Shown here: one piece after another, positions 1 through 9,017 of the stretch
How the letters are laid out: each line of letters begins with the position of its first letter
Position numbering within the stretch: position 1 is the first letter of the stretch
Assembly (NCBI RefSeq): GCF_020905295.1
Contig: NZ_JAJJMM010000001.1
Span: forward strand, 4,526,001-4,590,000
Length of the DNA: 64,000 nucleotides
From: Flavobacterium piscisymbiosum
GTDB taxonomy: Bacteria; Bacteroidota; Bacteroidia; Flavobacteriales; Flavobacteriaceae
Direction: 5' to 3'
Position numbers and translations under genes: made by a program
The notes under the pieces: generated by a model
The model's database searches: none
What the model was told of the DNA's origin: nothing
What the model saw: the letters and a program-made list of their open reading frames with translations, nothing else

Positions 1-96
1 ATTGTGTCTGATGATTCTATCTTCTAAATTAGAAGTAAAGCCAATGTGAAATTTGTTTTTGCTTTCGCTAAATAGGATGTAATCAGTGAAATTCAT
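1..96 (-). CDS. GIY-YIG domain protein, N-terminal part (runs off the window)
   Basis: The first 32 codons of a minus-strand gene are present, beginning with ATG at 96; the rest lies beyond base 1. The peptide contains YILFSESKNKFHIGFTS followed by LEDRIIRHN, which fits the start of a GIY-YIG nuclease domain (YIL for YIG, then FHIGFT and the L-x-x-R helix). Small stand-alone GIY-YIG proteins are common in Flavobacteria, often labelled excinuclease-like, and their biological role is unclear. The tRNA-Val lies just upstream on the same strand, with a terminator hairpin between them. Confidence 0.75.
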   Translation of the reverse strand, partial: MNFTDYILFSESKNKFHIGFTSNLEDRIIRHN

Positions 97-112
97 AAAT
101 AGATATAAAGCA

Positions 113-146
113 AAAAACTCCAAAATCAAATGATCTTGGAGTTTTT
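113..146 (-). terminator. Rho-independent terminator after tRNA-Val
   Basis: The arms AAAACTCCAA and TTGGAGTTTT flank a short loop. Read on the minus strand the hairpin ends in a T-run just downstream of the tRNA, so it most likely ends tRNA transcription before the GIY-YIG gene. Confidence 0.7.
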
Positions 147-155
147 GGAATTTTG

Positions 156-230
156 TGGGCGATGAGGGGTTCGAACCCCCGACCCCCTCGGTGTAAACGA
201 GGTGCTCTGAACCAGCTGAGCTAATCGCCC
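156..230 (-). tRNA. tRNA-Val (anticodon TAC)
   Basis: On the minus strand the sequence folds as a complete cloverleaf. The acceptor is GGGCGAT/ATCGCCC with discriminator A, the D arm is GCTC/GAGC, the anticodon stem is CCTCG/CGAGG around loop TTTACAC, and the T loop is TTCGAAC. The anticodon TAC reads valine codons. CCA is not encoded, so it would be added after transcription. Confidence 0.97.
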
Positions 231-436
231 TATTTTAGGTTGCTATCGTTTGTGATTGCGAGTGCAAATGTAAAGCTAGATTTTGTATTTGCAAGCCTTT
301 TTTCGAAAGAAAATCATTTTATTTTAATGTTTTTATTTATTAATCTATTTTTCAGCTTTTTAAAAAAAGAATAAAATTACGATTTCTTTAAATTTAGTTA
401 AATAATGAAATCTCAAAAGCTAATTTATAATATTCT

Positions 437-467
437 TTTGAGTTCACTTGCTATAATCCTATATTTG
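437..467 (+). promoter_or_regulatory. Bacteroidota-type promoter for the ABC transporter
   Basis: TTTG at 437-440 is followed after 19 bases by TATATTTG at 460-467, matching the flavobacterial TTG / TAnnTTTG layout. It lies about 22 bases ahead of the chosen ATG at 490, and supports that start over the TTG at 478. Confidence 0.6.
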
Positions 468-489
468 CGTACCTTAATTGTATACTCAA

Positions 490-2277
490 ATGGCTAGATT
501 TAAAGAAAATGATTTACCAAAATCAAAAATTACCGCTACTTCACTTAATAAAGCGACCATAATATTCAAATACGCCGGAAAACACCAATGGAAATTTTAT
601 GTTGGATTGGTTTTCTTGTTACTTACTGGGGCTACTGCCCTTGCCTTTCCTAAATTAATGGGAATGTTGATTGATTGTGTCAAGAACAAAGATAACGATC
701 AGGCCAACCAAATTGCACTGGGATTAATTGTAATCCTGTTTCTACAATCTTTCTGCTCTTTCTTCAGATTGTCATTATTTGTCAATTTTACCGAAAATAC
801 ACTCGCAAATCTGCGTTTGTCTTTATACACTAATTTAGTAAAACTGCCAATGACCTTCTTTTCCCAAAAAAGAGTTGGCGAGTTAAACAGCCGTATTAGT
901 GCAGATATTACGCAAATTCAGGATACATTAACATCAACAATTGCAGAGTTTTTACGTCAATTCATACTAATTATTGGTGGTGTTATTCTATTGGCTACAG
1001 AAAGTTTTAAATTGACTTTATTAATGTTGGCTGTAGTTCCTCTTGTAGCGGTTGCTGCAGTAATCTTTGGTCGCTTTATTAGAAAATATTCTAAACAAGT
1101 ACAAGATCAGGTGGCAGAAAGCCAAGTTATCGTAGAAGAAACTATGCAGGGAATTAGTATCGTAAAAGCTTTTGCTAACGAATGGTATGAAGTTGCCCGT
1201 TATAAAGGGAAAATAAGCGAAGTGGTAAAACTGGCTATCAAAGGCGGTAAATACCGTGGTTATTTTGCCTCTTTTATCATTTTCTGTTTGTTTGGTGCAA
1301 TTGTAGCTGTAGTTTGGTATGGTGTACGTTTAAGCATTGCCGGCGAAATGAGCGTTGGTCAATTGATCTCATTCGTACTATATTCTACATTTGTAGGAGC
1401 CTCTTTTGGAGGAATTGCCGAATTATATGCGCAAATTCAAAAAGCAATTGGTGCTACCGAGAGAGTTTTTGAATTATTAGAAGAAACTCCTGAAAAAATA
1501 AATGCAACGCAAAATGGAGAACCTTTAGAAAAAATAAAAGGAAATGTTTCTTTCAAAAACGTTGCTTTTAGTTATCCTTCAAGAAAAGAAGTACAAGTTT
1601 TAAAAGATGTAAACTTTACAGCTGAATTTGGTCAAAAAATTGCAATTGTAGGGCCAAGTGGAGCCGGAAAATCTACTATTTCTTCTTTATTATTGCGTTT
1701 TTATGATATTGAGTCAGGCGAAATTACCGTTGACGGAAAAAATATTTACGATTATGATTTAGAAAATCTTCGTGGTAATATGAGTATTGTTCCTCAGGAT
1801 GTTATTTTATTTGGAGGAACTATCAAAGAAAATATTGCATACGGAAAACCAGATGCAACCGATGAAGAAATTATGCTGGCTGCAAAACAAGCCAATGCTT
1901 TGAATTTTGTTGAAGGTTTCCCTGAAAAATTCGAAACTGTCGTAGGAGAACGCGGTGTAAAACTTTCCGGAGGTCAACGTCAACGTATTGCGATTGCAAG
2001 AGCATTGCTTAAAAACCCAAGTATTTTAATTTTAGATGAAGCGACGTCATCTTTAGATAGTGAAAGCGAAAAATTAGTTCAGGAAGCGTTAGAAGTTTTG
2101 ATGGAAGGAAGAACAAGTATTATTATTGCTCACCGTCTGTCAACTATTAGAAATGCTGATAAAATTTTAGTTTTAGATAATGGAAAAATAACCGAAGAAG
2201 GTACACATCAGGAATTAATAAATCTTGAAAACGGTACTTATAAAAACCTAAGTAATCTTCAGTTTAGCAACTATTAA
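490..2277 (+). CDS. ABC transporter, fused permease and ATPase (MsbA/multidrug type)
   Basis: This is an exporter-type half transporter of about 595 residues that would work as a homodimer in the inner membrane. The first 330 residues hold about six hydrophobic helices. The C-terminal half is an ABC ATPase with Walker A GPSGAGKST near residue 388, signature LSGGQRQ near 492 and Walker B ILILDEATSS near 513. The family includes lipid flippases (MsbA) and drug exporters, and the substrate cannot be read from sequence. The frame stays open to a TTG at 478, but the ATG at 490 is preferred because it is a normal start and sits well placed behind a TATATTTG box. A porin-like gene follows 37 bases downstream and may be co-transcribed. 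Confidence 0.9.
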   Translation: MARFKENDLPKSKITATSLNKATIIFKYAGKHQWKFYVGLVFLLLTGATALAFPKLMGMLIDCVKNKDNDQANQIALGLIVILFLQSFCSFFRLSLFVNFTENTLANLRLSLYTNLVKLPMTFFSQKRVGELNSRISADITQIQDTLTSTIAEFLRQFILIIGGVILLATESFKLTLLMLAVVPLVAVAAVIFGRFIRKYSKQVQDQVAESQVIVEETMQGISIVKAFANEWYEVARYKGKISEVVKLAIKGGKYRGYFASFIIFCLFGAIVAVVWYGVRLSIAGEMSVGQLISFVLYSTFVGASFGGIAELYAQIQKAIGATERVFELLEETPEKINATQNGEPLEKIKGNVSFKNVAFSYPSRKEVQVLKDVNFTAEFGQKIAIVGPSGAGKSTISSLLLRFYDIESGEITVDGKNIYDYDLENLRGNMSIVPQDVILFGGTIKENIAYGKPDATDEEIMLAAKQANALNFVEGFPEKFETVVGERGVKLSGGQRQRIAIARALLKNPSILILDEATSSLDSESEKLVQEALEVLMEGRTSIIIAHRLSTIRNADKILVLDNGKITEEGTHQELINLENGTYKNLSNLQFSNY

Positions 2278-2314
2278 AAACTAAAAGCCTATAATTAATT
2301 TTAAATACAACTAA

Positions 2315-3622
2315 ATGCCACATTTAAGACTCGCCCTGATTTTATTATTTATTATCCTAAACACCATAAGTGTTCTTGCTCAGGAAAAACCTTTTAACGT
2401 TGTAAATATCAGTCCCGACGGTTCGAAATACATCAAATTTGGAATGAATCTTCAGGTTTGGGGAAGATATTCAGAATTGAATCCCAATAGTAAAATTGGA
2501 ACTACAGAAGTCAATGATGCCTATGATATTGTAATTAGACGTCTGCGCTTACAAGCCATGGGAATGATTACAGAGAACATCTTCTTTCATTTACAATTGG
2601 GTCAGAACAATATCAATTTTACACAGAATAACGGACCTTCAAATGCACCCCTTTCTGTTATGGATGCCTTGGGAGAATATCATTTTAACGAAAAACTTCA
2701 TATTGGTGGTGGATTAACCGCTTGGGGAGCAGGAACAACCCGTTATTCGGCAAATAGTTCTTCTTCGCAACTTACTTTAGATACGCCAATGTATCAGCAA
2801 TTTGCCAATACATCATCAACTTTTGGAAATAGAAACTTAAGTATTTATGCAAAAGGATATTTAGGAAAATTTAATTACCGTGCAGCAATTACAAATCCGT
2901 ATCGAAATTCAAACAATAATCTTGGATTAAATTCGACCTTAAGTACTGAAACACCAAGAGCACAATATTCCGGAATTCTAACGTATTCTTTCCTGGATAA
3001 GGAATCACTTGAAGATGCGTATCACAAAGGAACTTATTTGGGAACAAAAAAGGTTTTCAATGTAGCGTTAGGTTATATGACGCAAGCCAAAGCGATGTGG
3101 CATTTAACGCCGGATGCAACTGTAGCTTATGATGATATGAAAGTTTTAGGATTTGATGTTTTTTATGATAGTCCAATTAACGCTAAAGGAGCTGCACTAA
3201 CAGCTTATGCGGCTTTTAATAATAATGATTACGGTAAAAACTATATTCAGTCTGTAAATACGCCAAATCCTGCAATTGGAGATAATACGTTAATTAATGG
3301 TTCTGGTGCCGGATTTATTGGCGTTGGTACGGGAAATATTTATTATGCTCAATTAGGATATCTTTTTGGCAAATCAGATAATGAAGCTAAAAAAGGTCGT
3401 TTTCAGCCTTACGCAGCAACACAAATTGCCGATTTAGAAGCTTTAGATACACCAATGACGATGTATGAATTGGGTGTCAATTATTATACAACCGGAACTT
3501 TGGGTCCAAAGTTTAGTTTAAATTACCAAAACAGAGCTGTTTATGACAAAACACTTATTGGCGCATACAAACAAAGCGATCGTTTAGGAATGGTAGTTTT
3601 ACAATGCCAGGTTTCTTTCTAA
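2315..3622 (+). CDS. Outer-membrane porin-like beta-barrel protein
   Basis: The product has 435 residues. A signal peptide (hydrophobic residues 5-20, likely cut after VLAQ) is followed by many alternating polar/hydrophobic strands and a C-terminal phenylalanine, as in outer-membrane barrels. Features such as IKFGMNLQVWGRY and VIRRLRLQAMG early in the mature part resemble phosphate-selective (OprO/OprP-like) porins of Bacteroidota, where the first strands carry a conserved arginine-rich element. The substrate is unknown. It follows the ABC exporter closely on the same strand and ends at a strong bidirectional terminator. Confidence 0.7.
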   Translation: MPHLRLALILLFIILNTISVLAQEKPFNVVNISPDGSKYIKFGMNLQVWGRYSELNPNSKIGTTEVNDAYDIVIRRLRLQAMGMITENIFFHLQLGQNNINFTQNNGPSNAPLSVMDALGEYHFNEKLHIGGGLTAWGAGTTRYSANSSSSQLTLDTPMYQQFANTSSTFGNRNLSIYAKGYLGKFNYRAAITNPYRNSNNNLGLNSTLSTETPRAQYSGILTYSFLDKESLEDAYHKGTYLGTKKVFNVALGYMTQAKAMWHLTPDATVAYDDMKVLGFDVFYDSPINAKGAALTAYAAFNNNDYGKNYIQSVNTPNPAIGDNTLINGSGAGFIGVGTGNIYYAQLGYLFGKSDNEAKKGRFQPYAATQIADLEALDTPMTMYELGVNYYTTGTLGPKFSLNYQNRAVYDKTLIGAYKQSDRLGMVVLQCQVSF

Positions 3623-3649
3623 AAAAGCTTAAAAATTTCAATAAAAAAA

Positions 3650-3692
3650 AATCCAAATTCCAATTGTTAACATTGGAATTTGGATTTTTTTA
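3650..3692. terminator. Bidirectional terminator between porin and proline dehydrogenase genes
   Basis: A near-perfect hairpin has arms ATCCAAATTCCAAT and ATTGGAATTTGGAT around a 7-base loop, with A-runs on the left and T-runs on the right. It serves both convergent genes. Confidence 0.85.
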
Positions 3693-3725
3693 TATAAAAA
3701 TGTAAACCGAGACTGAGACTAAAAT

Positions 3726-4895
3726 CTACTTCCCTTTTCTGCGTTTACGTTCTGCCTTAATCATAGATAATTCGCGGCTTGTTTGCCCTGCTACCGAAGT
3801 ATTTTCTTCAGCGCGACGAATTAAGTACGGCATAACATCTTTTACAGGTCCAAATGGTAAATACTTCGCTACATTATAACCGTTTTCAGCAAGGTTGTAA
3901 CTAATATTATCACTCATTCCGTACAATTGTCCAAACCAGATTTTATTATCGTTTTTGGCAATTCCTTTTTCCTGCATCATTTCCATCAATTTATAAGAGC
4001 TCAATTCGTTATGAGTTCCCGCGAAAATTGACATTATTTCTAAATGCTCTAACATATAATGTACAGCAGCATCATAATTAATATCTGTAGCTTCTTTAGA
4101 AACACAAATTGGCGAAACGTAATTTTTCTCTTCCGCTCTTTTGTTTTCTTTTTCCATGTAAGCACCACGAACCAATTTCATTCCAATAAAGAAACCTTCT
4201 TTTTTAGCAACTTCATGTAGATTTTTCAAATAATCCAAACGATCCCAACGGTACATTTGCAAAGTATTAAAAACAATTGCTTTCTCTTTATTGTATTTGC
4301 GCATCATAGCGGTAACCAAATCATCAGCAGCATCCTGCATCCAACTTTCTTCACCATCAATTAATAAAGCGACATCTTTTTTGTGCGCTTCACCGCAAAC
4401 ATGATCAAAACGGGCTACTACTCTATCCCACTCTGCTTGTTCTGCCAAAGTCAAGGTTTGTTTTTCTCCTAATTTTTCATACAATTCAAAACGACCAAAA
4501 CCTGTTGGCTTAAATACAGCAAACGGAATCGCTAAACGTTCTTTAGCAAATTCAATGGTTTTTAAAGTCATTTCTAAAGCAGCATCAAACTGCTCTTCTT
4601 CTTCTTTTCCTTCAACAGAATAATCTAATACAGATGAAACACCTTTGGTAAACATTTTGTCTACTACCGTAATACAATCATTTTCGTTTACACCACCGCA
4701 AAAATGGTCAAAAACAGTTGCACGAATTAATCCTTCTACCGGAAGATTTGCTTTTATAGCAAAATTGGTAACAGCAGTTCCTATCCTTACTAAAGGTTGG
4801 CTGTCGATCATTTTAAAAAGAAAATAAGCTCTATCAAGTTCTGTATCGCTTTTTAACGAAAATGCAACTTGAGTGTTATCGAATATTTTTTCCAT
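3726..4895 (-). CDS. Proline dehydrogenase (monofunctional)
   Basis: This enzyme oxidises L-proline to pyrroline-5-carboxylate with FAD, the first step of proline catabolism. The 389-residue protein is the stand-alone PRODH type, without the PutA DNA-binding or dehydrogenase domains. Visible family features are GMKLVRGAYM near residue 240, GQLYGMSDN near 315 and the substrate-binding RRAEEN near 360. The frame is open to a TTG at 4916, but that TTG is itself the last three bases of a TATATTTG promoter box, so translation must start later; ATG 4895 is chosen. The C-terminus is strongly basic (KAERKRRKGK). Confidence 0.93.
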   Translation of the reverse strand: MEKIFDNTQVAFSLKSDTELDRAYFLFKMIDSQPLVRIGTAVTNFAIKANLPVEGLIRATVFDHFCGGVNENDCITVVDKMFTKGVSSVLDYSVEGKEEEEQFDAALEMTLKTIEFAKERLAIPFAVFKPTGFGRFELYEKLGEKQTLTLAEQAEWDRVVARFDHVCGEAHKKDVALLIDGEESWMQDAADDLVTAMMRKYNKEKAIVFNTLQMYRWDRLDYLKNLHEVAKKEGFFIGMKLVRGAYMEKENKRAEEKNYVSPICVSKEATDINYDAAVHYMLEHLEIMSIFAGTHNELSSYKLMEMMQEKGIAKNDNKIWFGQLYGMSDNISYNLAENGYNVAKYLPFGPVKDVMPYLIRRAEENTSVAGQTSRELSMIKAERKRRKGK

Positions 4896-4913
4896 TAAGG
4901 TCAGTTTTTTGTG

Positions 4914-4921
4914 CAAATATA
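4914..4921 (-). promoter_or_regulatory. -7 box of the proline dehydrogenase promoter
   Basis: TATATTTG on the minus strand matches TAnnTTTG and ends 18 bases before the ATG at 4895. No clear TTG element was found at the usual upstream distance. Confidence 0.55.
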
Positions 4922-5165
4922 GATAGAGTTTTGAATATTATTTACTAAAACATAGCATAATTTTTAATATCGTTAACAAAATTATCTAATACACTAATTT
5001 ATTAAGTAAGAGTTTACTTTATTATAAAATATTAGATATCAAAAATTAAAACAAATAACCCAAACCTTAATTAAAATCATTCATTTTAAAACAAATTAGA
5101 ACAAAAGTTTGAATATTATTTAGCTAAAAATGCCTTATTTTGCGGTTTCAATTAACTACAGAAAT

Positions 5166-6233
5166 ATGCAATCTATTCAAGCTAATAATTATCTCGTGCA
5201 TTTTAACCAAAATGCTTACGAAGCCCTAAATAATCATTTAAAAGAAAATAAATACTCTAATTTGTTTATTATAGTTGATAATGAAACAAATGAGTATTGT
5301 TTACCAAAATTTTTGCCTTTACTTGAAACCGATTTAACAATAGAAATTATTGAATTTGAATCTGGTGAAATCAATAAAAATATTGAAACTTGTATCGAAA
5401 TCTGGAAAGTACTTACAGAACTTGGTGCCGACAGAAAATCGCTTGTCATTAATCTTGGTGGTGGTGTTGTAACAGATCTTGGCGGATTTGTAGCTTCGAC
5501 TTTCAAACGTGGAGTAGATTTTATTAATATACCAACTACCCTATTATCTATGGTTGACGCTTCTGTAGGAGGAAAAACCGGAGTTGACTTAGGAAATCTT
5601 AAAAACCAGATTGGTGTTATTAATGTGCCTCAAATGGTGCTTATTGATACAAATTATCTTGAAACTTTACCACAAAGCGAAATGCGTTCAGGATTGGCCG
5701 AAATGCTAAAACACGGTCTTATATATGATGCAGCCTACTGGAAACAGTTTTTAGACTTAAAAGCCATTGATTTTGCTGATTTTGATGCACTAATATATCG
5801 CTCGGTAGAAATTAAGAATGATATTGTAATTCAGGATCCAACCGAAAAGAATATTCGTAAAGCATTGAATTTTGGTCATACATTAGGTCACGCTATCGAA
5901 AGTTATTTTCTCGAAAGCGAATCAAAAAAGACATTGTTACACGGTGAAGCCATTGCGATTGGAATGATTCTGGAAAGTTATATTTCATTACACAAAAACT
6001 TAATCACAACAGAAGAATATGCTGAAATTAAAACGGCAATAAAGAGTATTTATGATGATGTAAAAATCGAAGAAAATGACATCGATCCGATCCTTGAATT
6101 GCTGATTCATGACAAAAAAAATGAATACGGTCTGATTCAATTTGCATTAATTGAAGGAATCGGGAAAATAAAAATTAATCAATCCGTTGAAAATAAATTG
6201 ATTCTAGACGCGTTTCAAGATTATAAATCTTAA
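5166..6233 (+). CDS. aroB: 3-dehydroquinate synthase
   Basis: AroB converts DAHP to 3-dehydroquinate, the second step of the shikimate pathway, using NAD and a divalent metal. The 355-residue protein has the NAD-binding segment GGGVVTDLGGF near residue 95, the following TTLLSMVDASVGGKT loop, and the metal-site region with NFGHTLGHA near 235 and HGEAIAIGM near 255. An upstream ATG at 5130 would add 12 residues. ATG 5166 is preferred because a promoter-like TTATTTTG lies between the two and homologues normally begin close to this residue. Length and motifs are complete. Confidence 0.95.
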   Translation: MQSIQANNYLVHFNQNAYEALNNHLKENKYSNLFIIVDNETNEYCLPKFLPLLETDLTIEIIEFESGEINKNIETCIEIWKVLTELGADRKSLVINLGGGVVTDLGGFVASTFKRGVDFINIPTTLLSMVDASVGGKTGVDLGNLKNQIGVINVPQMVLIDTNYLETLPQSEMRSGLAEMLKHGLIYDAAYWKQFLDLKAIDFADFDALIYRSVEIKNDIVIQDPTEKNIRKALNFGHTLGHAIESYFLESESKKTLLHGEAIAIGMILESYISLHKNLITTEEYAEIKTAIKSIYDDVKIEENDIDPILELLIHDKKNEYGLIQFALIEGIGKIKINQSVENKLILDAFQDYKS

Positions 6234-6252
6234 ACTTTTTTTAATAAAAAGC

Positions 6253-6285
6253 TTTGCTTTAGGTATATATTATTTTTTACATTTG
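6253..6285 (+). promoter_or_regulatory. Promoter for the speA leader transcript
   Basis: TTTG at 6253-6256 and TACATTTG at 6278-6285 are separated by 21 bases, matching the Bacteroidota consensus. Transcription would start near 6291, leaving a leader of about 240 bases before the speA ATG at 6532. Confidence 0.6.
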
Positions 6286-6290
6286 CCACG

Positions 6291-6470
6291 ATGAAAACAA
6301 ACAATAAACAAAGACAATTCAGTTCTTATAGAAACCGGCTCAATAGTTCCTTGCTAAGGATGTTGAACCGTTTTTATAATAGTAAAAGTCCGCTTTGTTT
6401 TGATGTTTTTCAATATTCGAAAGCAGAACACGAAAAACTGCAAATTGTATTTGCGAATATTAGGGTTTGA
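6291..6470 (+). CDS. Possible 59-residue leader ORF upstream of speA
   Basis: An ATG-initiated frame of 59 codons occupies most of the speA leader. Its product is basic at the N-terminus (MKTNNKQRQF) and resembles no family I know. The ATG falls almost exactly at the predicted transcription start, so it would be nearly leaderless. The frame also runs straight through the hairpin at 6336-6375. It may therefore be no more than an open frame within a regulatory RNA. Confidence 0.25.
   Translation: MKTNNKQRQFSSYRNRLNSSLLRMLNRFYNSKSPLCFDVFQYSKAEHEKLQIVFANIRV
6335..6376 (+). promoter_or_regulatory. Attenuator-like hairpin with T-run in the speA leader
   Basis: The outer stem CGGCTCAA/TTGAACCG (one mismatch) encloses an inner stem TCCTT/AAGGA with a three-base loop. 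The outer stem is followed at once by TTTTT. The shape is that of an intrinsic terminator, but it lies inside the leader, about 45-85 bases after the predicted start and 155 bases before speA. Conditional termination of the polyamine operon is an inference; the trigger is unknown. Confidence 0.55.
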
Positions 6471-6531
6471 ATTTTAGATTTAGCACAGTTTACTAAATTA
6501 AAAAATTACAATTCTAAATATCGAAAACTAA

Positions 6532-7935
6532 ATGAATACAAAATATTCTGATCTAATTAATCAAACTTACTACTTTCCTCAAACGGAATTTAAATTAAAC
6601 AAAGACAACTTACAATTTCACAATATCGATTTGATGAAATTGGTTGAACAATACGGTACGCCTTTAAAATTTACTTATTTACCACAAATTTCTGAAAACA
6701 TTAATAAGGCAAAGTCCTGGTTCAGAAAATCAATGGAAAAGAATAAATACGATGCTAAATACTACTATTGTTATTGTACAAAAAGTTCTCATTTTGAATA
6801 CATTATGAATGAAGCTTTCAAGAATAACATTCATATTGAGACATCATCAGCTTTTGATGTTAATATCGTAGAAAATTTGCTTGAAAATGGTAAAATAAAC
6901 AAAAGTACCTATGTTATTTGTAACGGATTTAAAAGAGACGAATACATTACTAATATAGCGCGATTAATCAATAGCGGACATAAAAATACTATTCCGATTA
7001 TTGATAATTATGAAGAGCTGGATTTGTTACAGGCTGAAATTAAAGGAAAATTCAAAATTGGAATTCGTATTGCAGCTGAAGAAGAACCAAAATTTGAGTT
7101 TTATACTTCAAGATTAGGTATCGGATACAAAAACATAGTTGCATTCTATAAAAAACAAATCCAGGAAAATGACAGATTAGAGCTTAAAATGCTTCACTTT
7201 TTCATTAATACCGGAATAAACGATACATCATATTACTGGAATGAATTGGTAAAATGTATCAAAGTATACATTGCCCTTAAAAAGGAATGTCCTACTCTTG
7301 ATGGTTTGAACATTGGAGGTGGTTTCCCTATTAAAAATTCATTGGCATTCGAATATGATTACCAATATATGATTGATGAGATTATCAATCAGATTAAAAT
7401 AGCATGCGATGAAGCTGAAGTTGATGTTCCTAATATCTTTACTGAATTTGGATCATTTACTGTAGGTGAAAGCGGTGGCGCGATCTATCAGATTTTGTAT
7501 CAAAAACAACAAAATGATAGAGAAAAATGGAACATGATCGATTCGTCTTTCATTACTACTTTGCCGGATACTTGGGCTATAAACAAACGTTTTATTATGC
7601 TGGCGGTCAACCGTTGGAATGATACTTACGAGCGGGTTTTATTAGGAGGTTTGACTTGTGATAGTGACGATTATTACAACTCAGAGCAAAATATGAACGC
7701 CATTTATTTGCCTAAATACAACAAAGAAAAGCCATTGTATATTGGTTTCTTTAATACTGGTGCGTATCAGGAAACCATTGGAGGTTACGGTGGATTACAC
7801 CACTGTTTGATTCCGCAGCCTAAACATATTTTAATAGATCGTGACGAAAATGGCATTTTGGCCACCGAAGTTTTCTCAGAACAACAAACTTCTGACGATG
7901 TATTGAAGATTTTAGGATATACTAAAAAAGTATAA
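6532..7935 (+). CDS. speA: Arginine decarboxylase, short Bacteroidota form
   Basis: This fold-III PLP decarboxylase makes agmatine from arginine, the entry to polyamine synthesis. The 467-residue protein is shorter than E. coli SpeA. The PLP lysine is likely K84 in CYCTKSSH, the phosphate-binding glycine loop is NIGGGFP near residue 262, and the LTCDSDD segment near 385 supplies the catalytic cysteine and aspartate of the family. It is followed after 106 bases by a deoxyhypusine-synthase-like gene. The leader carries an attenuator-like hairpin. Other fold-III decarboxylases such as carboxynorspermidine or diaminopimelate decarboxylase are possible by fold alone, but overall the protein looks like flavobacterial SpeA. 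Confidence 0.85.
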   Translation: MNTKYSDLINQTYYFPQTEFKLNKDNLQFHNIDLMKLVEQYGTPLKFTYLPQISENINKAKSWFRKSMEKNKYDAKYYYCYCTKSSHFEYIMNEAFKNNIHIETSSAFDVNIVENLLENGKINKSTYVICNGFKRDEYITNIARLINSGHKNTIPIIDNYEELDLLQAEIKGKFKIGIRIAAEEEPKFEFYTSRLGIGYKNIVAFYKKQIQENDRLELKMLHFFINTGINDTSYYWNELVKCIKVYIALKKECPTLDGLNIGGGFPIKNSLAFEYDYQYMIDEIINQIKIACDEAEVDVPNIFTEFGSFTVGESGGAIYQILYQKQQNDREKWNMIDSSFITTLPDTWAINKRFIMLAVNRWNDTYERVLLGGLTCDSDDYYNSEQNMNAIYLPKYNKEKPLYIGFFNTGAYQETIGGYGGLHHCLIPQPKHILIDRDENGILATEVFSEQQTSDDVLKILGYTKKV

Positions 7936-8041
7936 AAAAAAACCTGTAAATTAAATGTTAATATCCATAAAATTATTAATTTGCAGTACATCTAAAAGGT
8001 TAAACTTTTAATTCAAAAAAAAACAAAAAAACAAAAACAAA

Positions 8042-9010
8042 ATGAAAGGACCAATCAGTCAGTTTATTGAAAAACATTATTTACACTTTAACTCTGCTTC
8101 TTTAGTTGATGCTGCAAAAGCATACGAACAACAATTGGCAAATGGTGCAAAAATGATGGTAAGTATGGCTGGCGCTATGAGTACAGCAGAAATTGGTAAA
8201 ATTTTTGCCGAAATAATTAGACAAGATAAAGTACAGATTATTTCATGTACTGGAGCCAATCTAGAAGAAGACATCATGAACTTAGTAGCACACTCTCACT
8301 ACGAAAGAGTGCCAAACTATCGTGATTTAACACCAGAAGACGAATGGGCTTTGCTTGAAAGAGGATTAAATCGTGTTACAGACACTTGTATTCCTGAACA
8401 TGAAGCATTCCGTCGTTTACAAAAACACATTTACAAAATCTGGAAAGATGCTGATGATAAAGGAGAACGTTATTTTCCGCATGAATTCATGTATAAAATG
8501 TTGTTATCTGGCGTTTTAGAAGAATATTACGAAATAGATTTAAAAGATAGCTGGATGTATGCGGCTGCAGAGAAAAACTTACCTATTATTGTACCAGGAT
8601 GGGAAGATAGTACGATGGGGAACATCTTTGCTTCATACGTGATCAAAGGAGACTTAAAAGCGTCTACCATGAAATCAGGAATTGAATATATGGTTTTCCT
8701 TTCAGACTGGTATCCAAAAAATAGTGCTAACGGAATTGGATTTTTCCAAATTGGTGGTGGTATTGCAGGAGATTTTCCTATTTGTGTGGTTCCGATGTTG
8801 TACCAGGATATGGAAATGCATGATATTCCGTTTTGGAGTTATTTCTGCCAGATTTCAGATTCAACAACTAGTTACGGATCATATTCCGGAGCGGTTCCAA
8901 ACGAGAAAATCACTTGGGGTAAATTAGATATAAAAACTCCAAAATTCATTATTGAGTCGGATGCTACAATTGTTGCACCGTTAATTTTTGCTTACTTATT
9001 AGATTTATAG
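8042..9010 (+). CDS. Deoxyhypusine synthase family protein (likely polyamine-modifying)
   Basis: The 322-residue protein belongs to the deoxyhypusine synthase fold. It has an NAD-binding region early (SMAGAMSTAEIGK, ISCTGANLEED), a central VPGWEDSTMGN segment, FFQIGGG near residue 235, and the catalytic-lysine motif TWGK with K294, matching the SWGK motif of eukaryotic enzymes. Bacteria have no eIF5A, so protein hypusination is not expected. Characterised bacterial relatives transfer an aminobutyl group between small polyamines (homospermidine-synthase activity). Position after speA and before an acidic protein supports a polyamine role. The exact substrate is not readable here. Confidence 0.85.
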   Translation: MKGPISQFIEKHYLHFNSASLVDAAKAYEQQLANGAKMMVSMAGAMSTAEIGKIFAEIIRQDKVQIISCTGANLEEDIMNLVAHSHYERVPNYRDLTPEDEWALLERGLNRVTDTCIPEHEAFRRLQKHIYKIWKDADDKGERYFPHEFMYKMLLSGVLEEYYEIDLKDSWMYAAAEKNLPIIVPGWEDSTMGNIFASYVIKGDLKASTMKSGIEYMVFLSDWYPKNSANGIGFFQIGGGIAGDFPICVVPMLYQDMEMHDIPFWSYFCQISDSTTSYGSYSGAVPNEKITWGKLDIKTPKFIIESDATIVAPLIFAYLLDL

Positions 9011-9017
9011 GATATTT

